NCBI GenBank assembly: GCA_041739275.1
Contig: JBGSOF010000022.1
Span: 1-64,000 of the forward strand
Source: WGMI01 sp041739275
GTDB taxonomy: Bacteria; Bacteroidota; Bacteroidia; Flavobacteriales; Schleiferiaceae
DNA: 64,000 nt
Direction: 5' to 3'
A program made the translations under genes and the position numbers. Below, piece after piece: positions 31,427 to 40,596 of the stretch. The notes beneath the pieces were generated by a model, which saw only the letters and a list, made by a program, of their open reading frames with translations, was not told the DNA's origin and did no database searches. Numbering within the stretch: position 1 is the stretch's first letter; every line of letters starts with the position of its first letter.

Positions 31427-34273
31427 TTACTTACTCAAGTACAGATTTCGCTCTGCATAGAGTTTTTTGAAAATAGGGTCTTTCAAATTAGGGATGAAAA
31501 AGATCGCTTCTCCCGTTGATTTCATCTCCGGTCCGAGTGCCTTACTGACATCAGGGAACTTATTGAAAGAAAATACTGGACTTTTTATTGCAAACCCCTC
31601 GAGTTTTGGGTTGAATTCAAAATCAGAGAGTTTGTTGGCCCCCAGCATGAGTCGGGTGGCGTAGTTCACATAAGGTTCTCCATAGGCCTTGGCAATAAAC
31701 GGCACGGTGCGCGATGCCCTCGGATTGGCTTCGATGATGTACACCACGTCGTCTTTGATGGCGAATTGTATGTTGATCAAGCCCACCGTGCCGAGCGCCT
31801 TGGCAATGGTCTCGGTGTGATCTCGTATTTGTTGAATGATGAGTTCGCCCAAGTTGAAAGGCGGCAAGGTGGCGTTCGAATCGCCCGAGTGAATTCCGCA
31901 AGGCTCGATGTGCTCCATAATGCCGATGATGTAGACCGACTCGCCGTCGGAAATAGCGTCGGCCTCGGCTTCGATGGCACCGTCGAGGTAGTGATCGAGC
32001 AGCACTCGGTTGCCCGGTATGTCCTTGAACAAGTTGACTACGTGGTGTTCGAGCTCTTCGTGGTTGATGACAATCTTCATCCCCTGCCCTCCGAGCACAT
32101 AACTCGGGCGAACCAGCATGGGGAAACCGAGCTGCTGCGCAAGATCTCGCGCTTCGTCGGCATTGGTAATCACCCCAAATTCGGGATAGGGGATGCCGTG
32201 TTCCTTGAGCAAGGTGGAAAAACGACCGCGGTCTTCGGCCAAATCGAGTGAGCGAAAGCTCGTGCCCAAAATCGGAATTCCGTATCGATCGAGTTTTTCG
32301 GCCAACTTGAGCGCGGTTTGTCCGCCCAATTGCACAATCACTCCAATCGGCTGCTCGTGGCGGATGATGTCGTAAATGTGTTCCCAAAACACGGGCTCGA
32401 AGTAGAGCTTGTCGGCGGTATCGAAGTCGGTTGAAACCGTTTCGGGATTGCAATTGATCATAATGGTCTCGTAGCCGCACTCGCGCGCTGCCAACACCCC
32501 GTGTACACAGCAGTAGTCGAACTCGATGCCCTGACCGATTCGGTTCGGGCCCGAGCCCAAAACCACCACCTTGGGCCTTTCGCTGCGAACGCTCTCATTC
32601 TCGGCCGCGAGTTGCCCCGGCATGCCCGACAAGCTTTCGAAGCTCGAGTAGTAATAAGGTGTCGCGGCGGGGAATTCGGCTGCGCATGTGTCGACGATCT
32701 TCCACACCCTTTCAATTCCCTCGTCTACGCGCCTGCGGTGGACTTCGCTCTCGAGGCAACCCAGCATATGCGCAATCTGCCGATCGGCAAAGCCCTTGCT
32801 CTTGGCTTCGCGCAACAATTCGGCGGGGATCTCTTCGAGAGAGTAAGCCTCGATGCGCACTTGCACCTCGACCAAGTCTTTGATTTGCTTCAAGAACCAA
32901 GGGTCGATGCCGGTCAACTCGGCGATGCGTCGAATCGGAATCCCCAGCTGGAGGGCGTCATAGATCACAAAAACCCGATCCCAGCTGGCATAGGTCAGCT
33001 TTTTGACCACCAAGTCTTGATCGGTCAAGCCCTTGCCATCGGCACCGAGACCGTTTCTCTTGACTTCGAGCGATTGAGCGGCTTTGTGAAGCGCCTCTTG
33101 AAAACTGCGGCCGATGCCCATCACCTCTCCGACCGACTTCATCTGCAGACCCAAACGACGGTCGGTTCCCTCGAATTTGTCGAAGTTCCAGCGGGGTATT
33201 TTAACGATGACATAATCGAGGGTCGGCTCAAAAAAGGCTGAGGTAGAACCGGTGATCGAGTTGCGCAGTTCGTCGAGTCGATAACCGATGGCCAGTTTTG
33301 CCGCGATTTTGGCGATGGGATAGCCCGTGGCCTTGCTCGCGAGCGCGGACGATCGAGAAACCCTCGGGTTGATCTCGATGGCGACGATTTCCTCTTTTTC
33401 GTCGGGGCTCAAGGCAAACTGCACATTGCAGCCTCCCGCAAAATTCCCGATCGAGCGCATCATCAAAATAGCCAGATCGCGCATTCTCTGATAGGCCGTA
33501 TCGCTCAAAGTCATGGCGGGAGCCACGGTAATTGAATCGCCCGTGTGGATCCCCATCGGATCCATGTTCTCGATAGAACAGACGATCATGACGTTGTCGG
33601 CCGAGTCGCGGAGGAGCTCGAGCTCGAATTCTTTCCAACCCATCAGGGCCTTGTCGATCAGCACCTCGTGTATGGGCGATGCCTCCAGACCCCGTTTGAG
33701 CAAAAGGTCGAAGTCTTCTTTTTGATATACGATCGAAGCACCCGAGCCTCCAAGGGTAAACGAAGGTCTGATGCAGAGCGGGAAACCAAATTCTTGGGCG
33801 ATCTCTTTTCCTTTCAGGTAAGAAGTGGCTGTGCGGCTGGGCGCAACTCCAACTTCGAGGCGCTCCATCAATTGCCGAAACTGCTCGCGGTCTTCGGTCA
33901 GATTGATCGCCGCAATATCGACCCCGATAATTCGCACCCCATGTGCTTCCCAGATGCCCATTTTATCGCACTCGATGCACAAGTTCAGGGCAGTTTGCCC
34001 CCCCATGGTCGGCAGAACGGCATCGATTTGACGCTCTTCGAGAATCGTCTCGATCGACTCGGGGGTGAGCGGCAACAGATAAATGTGCTCGGCCATGACG
34101 GGGTCGGTCATGATGGTCGCCGGATTGCTGTTGATGAGCGATACCTCGATACCTTCTTCGCGCAGCGATCGAGCTGCTTGAGATCCGCTGTAGTCGAATT
34201 CGCAGGCCTGACCGATGACGATGGGCCCGCTCCCGATGATGAGGACGGAGCGTATGGAGCTGTCTTTGGGCAT
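31427..34273 (-). CDS. carB: Carbamoyl-phosphate synthase large subunit, lacking the allosteric MGS domain
   Basis: 948 residues against about 1073 for E. coli CarB. Both ATP-grasp synthetase halves are present: SVLIIGSGPIVIGQACEFDYSG opens the first (seen as IIGSGPIVIGQA), and VVLGSGPNRIGQGIEFDYC the second. Metal and ATP motifs NPRVSRSSALASKATG and EANPRASRTVPFIAKA are intact. The protein ends at EAIFFIPNLKDPIFKKLYAERN, where the methylglyoxal-synthase-like regulatory domain would begin. The enzyme makes carbamoyl phosphate for arginine and pyrimidines; without the MGS domain the usual UMP/ornithine control site is missing. The small subunit carA is not in the window. It has its own terminator. 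Confidence 0.95.
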   Translation of the reverse strand: MPKDSSIRSVLIIGSGPIVIGQACEFDYSGSQAARSLREEGIEVSLINSNPATIMTDPVMAEHIYLLPLTPESIETILEERQIDAVLPTMGGQTALNLCIECDKMGIWEAHGVRIIGVDIAAINLTEDREQFRQLMERLEVGVAPSRTATSYLKGKEIAQEFGFPLCIRPSFTLGGSGASIVYQKEDFDLLLKRGLEASPIHEVLIDKALMGWKEFELELLRDSADNVMIVCSIENMDPMGIHTGDSITVAPAMTLSDTAYQRMRDLAILMMRSIGNFAGGCNVQFALSPDEKEEIVAIEINPRVSRSSALASKATGYPIAKIAAKLAIGYRLDELRNSITGSTSAFFEPTLDYVIVKIPRWNFDKFEGTDRRLGLQMKSVGEVMGIGRSFQEALHKAAQSLEVKRNGLGADGKGLTDQDLVVKKLTYASWDRVFVIYDALQLGIPIRRIAELTGIDPWFLKQIKDLVEVQVRIEAYSLEEIPAELLREAKSKGFADRQIAHMLGCLESEVHRRRVDEGIERVWKIVDTCAAEFPAATPYYYSSFESLSGMPGQLAAENESVRSERPKVVVLGSGPNRIGQGIEFDYCCVHGVLAARECGYETIMINCNPETVSTDFDTADKLYFEPVFWEHIYDIIRHEQPIGVIVQLGGQTALKLAEKLDRYGIPILGTSFRSLDLAEDRGRFSTLLKEHGIPYPEFGVITNADEARDLAQQLGFPMLVRPSYVLGGQGMKIVINHEELEHHVVNLFKDIPGNRVLLDHYLDGAIEAEADAISDGESVYIIGIMEHIEPCGIHSGDSNATLPPFNLGELIIQQIRDHTETIAKALGTVGLINIQFAIKDDVVYIIEANPRASRTVPFIAKAYGEPYVNYATRLMLGANKLSDFEFNPKLEGFAIKSPVFSFNKFPDVSKALGPEMKSTGEAIFFIPNLKDPIFKKLYAERNLYLSK

Positions 34274-34369
34274 ATTAAATGGAGTCTACTGTCGAGGTTG
34301 GGAGGTGAGGAGCAAGATTTTCAGCAGAAGATCAAAAGAACTCGAGCAGGACTTTGCTCGCAAATGGGC

Positions 34370-34399
34370 AAAAAAAAGGTGTCGCCGGGGGCAACACCT
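34370..34399 (-). terminator. Intrinsic terminator after rpmH
   Basis: On the minus strand AGGTGTtGCC and GGCgACACCT form a 9-pair stem with one mismatch and a CCC loop, followed by T8. It is 33 bases after the rpmH stop and about 100 bases ahead of carB. Confidence 0.85.
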
Positions 34400-34431
34400 A
34401 TTTCAAATCGTTCTCGGGCGCAAACCGCAAA

Positions 34432-34590
34432 TCAACCCTTGTGTTTGGCTTCGTCGGAAACCGTAAGACGGGCGCGTCCGCGCGCACGGCGGGCTGCCAA
34501 AACGCGACGGCCGTTGGGCGTAGACATACGCTCGCGGAAACCGTGTTTGTTGCGGCGCTTGCGGTTCGAGGGTTGGAATGTCCTTTTCAT
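34432..34590 (-). CDS. rpmH: 50S ribosomal protein L34
   Basis: A 52-residue, highly basic protein reading MKRTFQPSNRKRRNKHGF, then RERMSTPNGRRVLAARRARG and a slightly extended tail SDEAKHKG. This is the complete L34 of the large ribosomal subunit. The usual dnaA-rnpA neighbours are absent, as is normal in Bacteroidota. It is a single-gene unit between its own promoter and terminator. Confidence 0.96.
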   Translation of the reverse strand: MKRTFQPSNRKRRNKHGFRERMSTPNGRRVLAARRARGRARLTVSDEAKHKG

Positions 34591-34661
34591 AATCTGGTCG
34601 GCCTTGGGCGGTGTGTACTTTTTACCTTGGTCTTGAGGTCGTAGCCCTCTAAAACGGGCTG

Positions 34662-34696
34662 CAAATATAATTAAAGAATCCTCAAATTCGCCAAAA
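34662..34696 (-). promoter_or_regulatory. Candidate promoter for rpmH
   Basis: Minus-strand TATATTTG (plus 34662-34669) is an exact TAnnTTTG -7 element. TTTTG (34692-34696) lies 22 bases further upstream. This leaves a 5' leader of about 65 bases before the L34 start. Confidence 0.55.
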
Positions 34697-34727
34697 TCGA
34701 ATTCAACACCCCCCTAATTCTACGGCT

Positions 34728-35510
34728 ATGATTTTCAGCATGAATGGGAAGAAAATTTGGATTACCGGCGCATCCTCAGGCATCGGACGTGCACTGGCCA
34801 TCGAAGCCTCTCGGGCCGGAGCCGTCTTGCTGCTCAGCGGACGGAACATTGCGGCACTCGAAGAAACCCGCTCGCTCTGCGCCCGAACCGAAAGCGTTGC
34901 GTTGTTGCCCTTCGATTTGTCTGAAACCGAAAGTATTCAAACCGTTGTGAATCAGGCTCAAAGCCTTATGGGCACCCTGGACTTGGTGGTGGCGAATGCA
35001 GGCATTGGGCAATGGGGCAGCGCTTTGGAAACTTTAGACGAGGTAGAAGCAAATTTGTTCAAGGTCAATTTTGAAGCAGTTCGATTGATGTTGAAGTCGT
35101 ACGCCCGAGCCTGTGCACAAACAGGACAGCCGGGTCATTTTATGGCGATCGGAAGCATCGCGGCTAAGTTTGGCCAGGCGCGCTTGGCTGCTTATTCTGC
35201 CTCAAAAGCGGCTTTAACGCGCTATCTCGAGAGCTTTTGGCGAGAGAGCCGCGGGTCTTCGTTCAAGTTGCAATTGCTCCATCCCGGCATGGTGCAAACC
35301 GAAATCATGAAACACAGTTTAGGCCCCGACGGCCTTGTTCTTCCCCAACATAAAGAACACAAAGGGATGTCTCCCAATCGCTTTGCACGCGCATTTTTTC
35401 GCTTTGCCGCAAGCAATGCGTTCGAAGGGTACATCGGTGGCTCGGAACTGCTGGCCGTACCTTTTCACGCCCTTTTTCCGAGGCTTTTTTATCGAATTCT
35501 AGGCAAATGA
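34728..35510 (+). CDS. Short-chain dehydrogenase/reductase
   Basis: 260 residues of a classical SDR. The cofactor motif TGASSGIG is at about residues 13-20, the NAG strand is VVANAGIGQWG, and the active site holds Ser (FMAIGSIAAKFG) and YSASK with catalytic Tyr and Lys. The C-terminal half has the substrate loop LLHPGMVQTEIMKHSLGP. A DHRS7/YqjQ-like membrane-associated SDR is a possible subgroup; the substrate is unknown. Two starts are possible (34728 or 34740). Its stop overlaps the acpH start, so the two are cotranscribed. Confidence 0.88.
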   Translation: MIFSMNGKKIWITGASSGIGRALAIEASRAGAVLLLSGRNIAALEETRSLCARTESVALLPFDLSETESIQTVVNQAQSLMGTLDLVVANAGIGQWGSALETLDEVEANLFKVNFEAVRLMLKSYARACAQTGQPGHFMAIGSIAAKFGQARLAAYSASKAALTRYLESFWRESRGSSFKLQLLHPGMVQTEIMKHSLGPDGLVLPQHKEHKGMSPNRFARAFFRFAASNAFEGYIGGSELLAVPFHALFPRLFYRILGK

Positions 35511-36106
35511 ACTACTTGGCGCATCTCTTTTTAAGTGGAGAAGACGACGAAATCCGATTTGGCAACTACTTGGGAGATCACCTTCGGAAAGCGCAGTGGG
35601 CGGAATACTCCGAACGCGTTCGAATCGGTCTCGAGCTCCATGCCCTCATCGACCATACCACCGACCGCCACCCTATGGTGATGGCCAGCAGACAGCGAAT
35701 GCGTCCGAGCCAGCACAAATTCAGCCCTGTGGTGCAAGACCTGCTTTACGATCATTTCTTGGCTAAAAATTGGGCGCGCTTTCACTCAGTTCCGCTCGAA
35801 GTGTACACCCGAAATGCGTACGAAAGACTCCAAGCCTTTCAACCGCACATGCCCGCTTCGGTGCTTCGAATGTTTGAGCATATGCGAACCCACGACTGGC
35901 TCGAATCGTATGCGAGGCTCGAAGGATTAAACAAAGCCTTGGGGGGGATGGCGCGCCGCACTCGTTTTGTTTCAGATATGGAGCGTGCTGTCGAAGATCT
36001 CGCCTCCGAAATGGACGCCTATGAATCTGATTTCATGAGGTTTTTCCCCGATCTACAAACCGAGGTACGCCGCTTTCTGGGGCCCGAGTTCAGCCTGCCG
36101 TTTTGA
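35507..36106 (+). CDS. acpH: Acyl carrier protein phosphodiesterase (AcpH, DUF479)
   Basis: 199 residues matching the ACP phosphodiesterase family throughout: MNYLAHLFLSGEDDEIRFGN at the start, LGDHLRK, ELHALIDHTTDRHPMV with the conserved His/Asp cluster of this HD-like fold, and FSPVVQDLLYDHFLAKNW. It removes the 4'-phosphopantetheine group from holo-ACP. It starts in the stop codon of the SDR (ATGA). Its 3' end overlaps the convergent flavoprotein gene by 17 bases. Confidence 0.88.
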   Translation: MNYLAHLFLSGEDDEIRFGNYLGDHLRKAQWAEYSERVRIGLELHALIDHTTDRHPMVMASRQRMRPSQHKFSPVVQDLLYDHFLAKNWARFHSVPLEVYTRNAYERLQAFQPHMPASVLRMFEHMRTHDWLESYARLEGLNKALGGMARRTRFVSDMERAVEDLASEMDAYESDFMRFFPDLQTEVRRFLGPEFSLPF

Positions 36107-37355
36107 GCAAACCGAGCTTGCGCAAATAATAACGCGGATTGCTCCAATGGGTCATAAAGCTGTCGTCGAGGAGCAATCGATCGAGCAAGCGCCTCATGCG
36201 CGGACTGTTCTCGAAAAAACCGATCAGTGCCTCAATTCGACTTTCAGATTCAAACCACTTTTGTACCCATTGAGACATGCGGAGTTCGCTCCACAAAATC
36301 GAATAGACGCGTCGGTCGTATTTCGCGAGAAATCTCGCATCCAAGCGGTTCAACTTCAGGGCTTCGGCAGCCATTTCGCCGGCGTATGTCCCACTGCGCA
36401 AGGCATTTCCAATTCCTTCGCCGGTTAAAGGATCGACCAAGGACGCAGCATCACCGCACAACAGATAGCCTGCTCCGCTCAAAACGCGCTTTTTAGACCC
36501 GAGCGGAATGCCCATGCCTTTGATCGATTCGAGCATGCGCGCATCTTTGAACCGCGGCGCCAAAAGTGGGTGAGATTTTAACGTCTCTTCGAGAAGAGTG
36601 CGCAGGGGCTTGCCGAGTTTCGGGAGCATGTCGGACCTCATACCGATGCCTACATTGGCCCGGCCGTTCGGCAAGGGAAATACCCATAAATATCCGGGCA
36701 GAGCTTCGCGGATAAAGTGCAGTTCGATCAGGGGTTCGTCGCGATCCCAGCGCACGCCTTCACAATAAACCCGCATGGCGGCGCAGAAGTGTTTTCGATC
36801 GAGCTCATGACCCGCAATTTTCTTGGCTACCATCGAATTCACTCCATCTGCCCCGATTAAAATCGAACAGCGAATCGTTTGTCGGTCTTCAGAGTGCAGC
36901 ACCCATTCGCTGCCTTCGCGTTCGATTCGATCGACCGAACAAGCTTCCATAAAGCGAATGAGTTCGCGTTCGCGCAAGCAGTCGGCCAGCATGTGATCGA
37001 AGGCAAAGCGCGGCATCACATAGCCTTCGAGCTTTTTCTTCGATTTGCTGAGCTCCATGTCGAAAGCCCGCCCCGTGGGAGAAACCACGCTCAAGCCCGG
37101 CATCTTCATTTTCTCGGCCGAAGCTCGAAATCGATCGGCCAAACCCGGCCTCAGAAGGTCGAGATCGTCGATTTGATGCACCACGTCGGGGCTCAAGGCG
37201 TCTCCGCAAATTTTATCTCTCGGAAAGCGTGCCTTATCGAGAACCAAGGTGTCTATGCCCGCCTTTTCGAGCGCAAGAGCCGCGGCAACCCCGGAGGGAC
37301 CCGCACCGACGACCACGGCCGAAGCGCGCAGTTCAGATGAAAATTCCTCACTCAA
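36090..37355 (-). CDS. Geranylgeranyl reductase-family FAD-dependent oxidoreductase
   Basis: About 421 residues. The FAD dinucleotide motif VVVGAGPSGVAAALALEKAG starts near residue 13, followed by VLDKARFPRDKICGDALSP, the PxxKxCG motif of geranylgeranyl reductase/FixC-type enzymes, and by LLCGDAASLVDPLTGEGIGNAL, the second FAD motif. Members reduce isoprenoid double bonds or act as monooxygenases; the substrate here is open. The frame is open to 37430, but this would overlap kdnB by 79 bases and give a non-homologous N terminus. I prefer the TTG at 37355, which overlaps the kdnB stop as TTGA. So it is likely the third gene of the kdnA-kdnB operon. Confidence 0.8.
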   Translation of the reverse strand: MSEEFSSELRASAVVVGAGPSGVAAALALEKAGIDTLVLDKARFPRDKICGDALSPDVVHQIDDLDLLRPGLADRFRASAEKMKMPGLSVVSPTGRAFDMELSKSKKKLEGYVMPRFAFDHMLADCLRERELIRFMEACSVDRIEREGSEWVLHSEDRQTIRCSILIGADGVNSMVAKKIAGHELDRKHFCAAMRVYCEGVRWDRDEPLIELHFIREALPGYLWVFPLPNGRANVGIGMRSDMLPKLGKPLRTLLEETLKSHPLLAPRFKDARMLESIKGMGIPLGSKKRVLSGAGYLLCGDAASLVDPLTGEGIGNALRSGTYAGEMAAEALKLNRLDARFLAKYDRRVYSILWSELRMSQWVQKWFESESRIEALIGFFENSPRMRRLLDRLLLDDSFMTHWSNPRYYLRKLGLLKTAG

Positions 37356-38437
37356 AGCCTTCGAAACAGCTCTTGAACTGCCTTTCGATCGATGCGGTTG
37401 TGCCAATCGTGCCCCAAGGCATGAATCCACATATGCGGCAGATTCAGGCTGACATCGGCCATGGCTTCGATGACCTCATCAGACCAAGTGGCCGAGAGAT
37501 TCTGCGGCAGTTCGATGCCGAAGCGCTCGACCATTTCCTTGAATTCGGCGACGGCTTCTCCATAATAATCTTCCAAATGATTGAAAGCAATGCAGTTGGC
37601 ATATCCGTGTCGGTATCCCAAAACCTTCGACAATCCGTACGAAAGCGCATGGCAAACCCCCACTTCGCTGTAGGTGAGGCTGAGTCCGCCAAAGAGCGAA
37701 GCCACCACGAGCTTGTCGTCGTTGTCGGGAGTTTGACCTGCATCTGCTCCGAGAAACACCTCTCGGCACAGCTTGAGACTTTGCTCGCCGTAGGCCCTTG
37801 AAAATGCGTTTTTATGGATTCCGGTTTCGCTCTCAACACAGTGGATGTAGGTGTCCATGCCTGTGTAAAACCATTGATTTCGGGGCACGCTCTCGCACAA
37901 TTCTGGGTCGAGGATGAGTTCGTCGAAGACCGTCCACTCGCATTTGAGCCCGAGTTTTTTCTCGGGGCCCGTCAAAACGGCCGTGGTGCTGCATTCGGCT
38001 CCGGTACCCGCAATGGTGGGAATTCCCAAGTGAAATACCCCGGGGGTTTGAATCAAATTCAGGCCTTGATATTGTGTGGAACTGCCGGGATTGGTCAACA
38101 TCAGGCTCAGTGCTTTGGCCGTATCCATGGCGCTCCCTCCGCCCACTCCCACGACTCCTGAAGGCAGTCCTTTCAATTTCAATGCCTCGTCGCGAAGGCG
38201 ATCAATTTGTTCGGTGGTCGGCTCGTGTACGTCGAAATTCTCGAAAAAAACGAGATCGCTCGATTCAATGCCCAAGCGCTTTAAAAGGGCATGCTCGCGG
38301 AATAAATGGTCGATTACGAAGACAAAATACCCGTTGTTGTTCCCACGCCTCGGCGATAGCCGTTCAGAGCACTGATCGACCGAGCCCCGGCCGTAAATGA
38401 GCTTAGATACCCCATGCAATACTTTGTGATTCAGCAT
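37352..38437 (-). CDS. kdnB: 3-deoxy-alpha-D-manno-octulosonate 8-oxidase (KdnB-like iron alcohol dehydrogenase)
   Basis: 361 residues of the iron-containing alcohol dehydrogenase family: NAD-binding VGVGGGSAMDTAKALS, the metal region GMDTYIHCVESETG with Asp and His ligands, and later CHALSYGLSKVLGYRHGYAN with further His. Together with the aminotransferase one base upstream it matches the KdnA/KdnB pair known from Shewanella, where KdnB oxidises C8 of Kdo so that KdnA can aminate it to 8-amino-3,8-dideoxy-D-manno-octulosonate (Kdo8N). The sequence alone could fit other alcohol dehydrogenases; the pairing makes the call. Confidence 0.83.
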   Translation of the reverse strand: MLNHKVLHGVSKLIYGRGSVDQCSERLSPRRGNNNGYFVFVIDHLFREHALLKRLGIESSDLVFFENFDVHEPTTEQIDRLRDEALKLKGLPSGVVGVGGGSAMDTAKALSLMLTNPGSSTQYQGLNLIQTPGVFHLGIPTIAGTGAECSTTAVLTGPEKKLGLKCEWTVFDELILDPELCESVPRNQWFYTGMDTYIHCVESETGIHKNAFSRAYGEQSLKLCREVFLGADAGQTPDNDDKLVVASLFGGLSLTYSEVGVCHALSYGLSKVLGYRHGYANCIAFNHLEDYYGEAVAEFKEMVERFGIELPQNLSATWSDEVIEAMADVSLNLPHMWIHALGHDWHNRIDRKAVQELFRRL

Positions 38438-38438
38438 A

Positions 38439-39632
38439 TCAGCAGTGTTTTTTCAAAACATCGACCAAAGTCTGTCCGAGCTCTTCGATTTGCGCTTCGG
38501 ACCAATGGGCACGGATGCCCAAAGAGATTAACCGACCAATACTGTGCTGGCTTTGAGGTAATTCGAGCGCGTTGTAATCTTGGGGAGCCCCGAGGTGGTG
38601 AATGGCCATTTTGAAGGGAGAGCGCAGGTTCTTAAGGTGATCCCACTGATTGATAAAGTGGTACATATTGGTATACCAATAATTGACCCCTACCCCTTTG
38701 CCGGCAAGTTCCGAGGCTGCCCGGGCTGCTGCTCCGGCATCGGGCAGAAAGAAATTCAAGAAGGTGGCGCTGTCGCCCTCGGCATCGGGCATCGGTCGAA
38801 ATCCAAGCCCCGGGCATTCGCTCTGAAGCCTTGATTTAAGTTGAGTCTTCGCAGCGCGGTTCCGGTTTCGGACATCTTCGATTCTGCGCATTTGGGCGAG
38901 CCCTACAGCGGCATGTAATTCGCTGATTCTAAAATTCGTGCCCAATATCGGATGCTGTTCCATTCCGCGATTGTCGCCGATGTGGTCGTGTCCGTGGTCT
39001 GAAAACTGGTGCAAAACATGATACACCTCTTCGTGATTTGTGACGCACACCCCGCCTTCGGCTGCAGTGGCAATTTTGAAAAAATCGAAGGAATAGGCTC
39101 CGGCGCGACCAAACAAGCCTACCGACCGGCCTTTGTAGAAAGCGCCAAGCGCCTGACCCGCGTCTTCGACCAACACCAGATTGCGCCGAGCGCAAAGCGC
39201 GAGTATTGAATCCATGTCGGCCGCTGCTCCGCACATATGCACCAGCATTACGGCTTTGGTCTTGGGGCTCAGAACCTTTTCGATGCTCTCGGCCGTGAGG
39301 CAGAGGTTGTCGTCGACTTCGGCAAAAACGGGAAGCCCTCCGCCGAGCAAAACACCTTCAACCGTGGCGATATACGTAAAAGGCGGCACCACGACTTCGT
39401 CTCCAAAGCCCAATCCCGCCGCGGCCATGGCTGCCGCAACGGCCGTAGAACCGCTGCTCACCGCATGGGCATAAGGAGCTCCGGTAAATCGGCGCACCTC
39501 GGCCTCAAATTCTCTGGCCTTCCAACGCCCTTGGCGCAAGGCGTCGTGATTGTATCGAAACAAGCAACCTGTTTCGAGCACTTCGTTCACTTCGCGGCGC
39601 TCTTCGGCACCGAATAAATCCATTCCGGGCAT
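38439..39632 (-). CDS. kdnA: 8-amino-3,8-dideoxy-alpha-D-manno-octulosonate transaminase (KdnA-like)
   Basis: 397 residues of the DegT/DnrJ/EryC1 PLP-dependent sugar aminotransferases. The start MPGMDLFGAEERREVNEVLE and FRYNHDALRQGRWKARE match KdnA. The PLP pocket has SSGSTAVAAAM, VVPPFTYIATVEG and VLVEDAGQALGA, and the cofactor lysine is K186 in SFDFFKIATAAEGG. It transfers an amino group to 8-oxo-Kdo made by KdnB, giving Kdo8N for the LPS inner core. The frame is open upstream to 39704, but the ATG at 39632 gives the family N terminus. First gene of kdnA-kdnB-flavoprotein; divergent from the 2OG oxygenase. Confidence 0.85.
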   Translation of the reverse strand: MPGMDLFGAEERREVNEVLETGCLFRYNHDALRQGRWKAREFEAEVRRFTGAPYAHAVSSGSTAVAAAMAAAGLGFGDEVVVPPFTYIATVEGVLLGGGLPVFAEVDDNLCLTAESIEKVLSPKTKAVMLVHMCGAAADMDSILALCARRNLVLVEDAGQALGAFYKGRSVGLFGRAGAYSFDFFKIATAAEGGVCVTNHEEVYHVLHQFSDHGHDHIGDNRGMEQHPILGTNFRISELHAAVGLAQMRRIEDVRNRNRAAKTQLKSRLQSECPGLGFRPMPDAEGDSATFLNFFLPDAGAAARAASELAGKGVGVNYWYTNMYHFINQWDHLKNLRSPFKMAIHHLGAPQDYNALELPQSQHSIGRLISLGIRAHWSEAQIEELGQTLVDVLKKHC

Positions 39633-39778
39633 AAAAAACCGTTGTTTTATTTGGAAGGCAGCCGTTCGTCCAAGCGCGGTTCGACTCGGCTCTTTCAAAA
39701 GCAAAGGTAGAAGCCGAAGCTGCTCGAATGGTTGCTTGCGCGCCGCAAGAGCTCGAAGGGCTTGTGTACCTTTGGTGT

Positions 39779-40594
39779 ATGAATTTGTCGCTGATCAACC
39801 CAAAATATACCGAGGCCGAAGCCATTAAAAGCCTGAGGCTCGATTTCGACCGCGCTGTTCCGTGCCGACACTTGAACATGCCCGGCTTTTTGAAACCTGA
39901 ACTGGCCGAGGCGCTTCACGCGCATTTTCCGCCCATCGACAGCCTGAATGTCAAGCGAAAGAGCTTGAACGAAGACAAGAGCGAGGACTATCACTTTGAG
40001 CGTTGGCACCCTGCTTTTTCAGAACTGCGGCAGATGATCGCGGGCGAGGACTTTGCCCGATGGATGACGGAGGTTACGGGCATTCAAGATTTGCGCACCA
40101 CCGACGATTCACTCGGCAGCGGTGTTCATCAGGGCAAGAACGGAAGCTACGTGGACGTGCACATAGACGTCAACATGAATCCCGAAAAGCAACTCTGGAG
40201 GCGGATTAATTTGTTGATTTACCTCAACCGCAACTGGAAGCCCGAATACGGTGGCGATCTGGAGCTGTGGAATAAAGAAATGACGGTGTGCGAACTCAAA
40301 GTTCCCTGCGATTTTAACCGGGCCGTGATCTTTTATACGGACGAGAATTCTCCGCACGGGTACGCCAAAATCAATGTGCCTGAAGGCGAGACCCGGAAGA
40401 GCTTTTACAGCTATTTCTACACCCCGATCGGCGAAGGATTTCGCTACAGCGATTCGCGTTTTGTTTCGAGACCCGACGACAGCACGGCCAAAAAACTGGT
40501 GACCGGCGTAAAGGAAACGCTCAAGATCAACGGCAAGCGCTTTTTAAAGGCTCTCGGGGTAAAATCTCTTGATTTTCAGGATAAGAACCGCTGA
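39779..40594 (+). CDS. 2-oxoglutarate/Fe(II)-dependent oxygenase
   Basis: 271 residues. The double-stranded beta-helix core shows the iron triad H128-x-D130 (DVHIDVNMNP) and H193 (SPHGYAKI), with R206 in ETRKSFYSYFY as the 2OG-binding arginine. The N-terminal about 100 residues resemble prolyl-4-hydroxylase-type enzymes that often occur in polysaccharide loci. The substrate is unknown. Because it is divergent from kdnA and followed after two bases by an MsbA-like exporter, hydroxylation of Kdo/Kdo8N, lipid A or another glycan is an attractive idea but is inference. Start ATG 39779 chosen because the protein is homologous only from there. Confidence 0.8.
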   Translation: MNLSLINPKYTEAEAIKSLRLDFDRAVPCRHLNMPGFLKPELAEALHAHFPPIDSLNVKRKSLNEDKSEDYHFERWHPAFSELRQMIAGEDFARWMTEVTGIQDLRTTDDSLGSGVHQGKNGSYVDVHIDVNMNPEKQLWRRINLLIYLNRNWKPEYGGDLELWNKEMTVCELKVPCDFNRAVIFYTDENSPHGYAKINVPEGETRKSFYSYFYTPIGEGFRYSDSRFVSRPDDSTAKKLVTGVKETLKINGKRFLKALGVKSLDFQDKNR

Positions 40595-40596
40595 TT

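Noticed and set aside
37356..37430. Upstream extension of the flavoprotein (MDSCLGARL...)
   Set aside because: Overlaps the kdnB coding sequence by 79 bases and reads kdnB in another frame.
39633..39704. Upstream extension of kdnA (MLLKEPSRT...)
   Set aside because: Family N terminus begins at MPGMDLFG; the extension is non-homologous and occupies the divergent promoter region.
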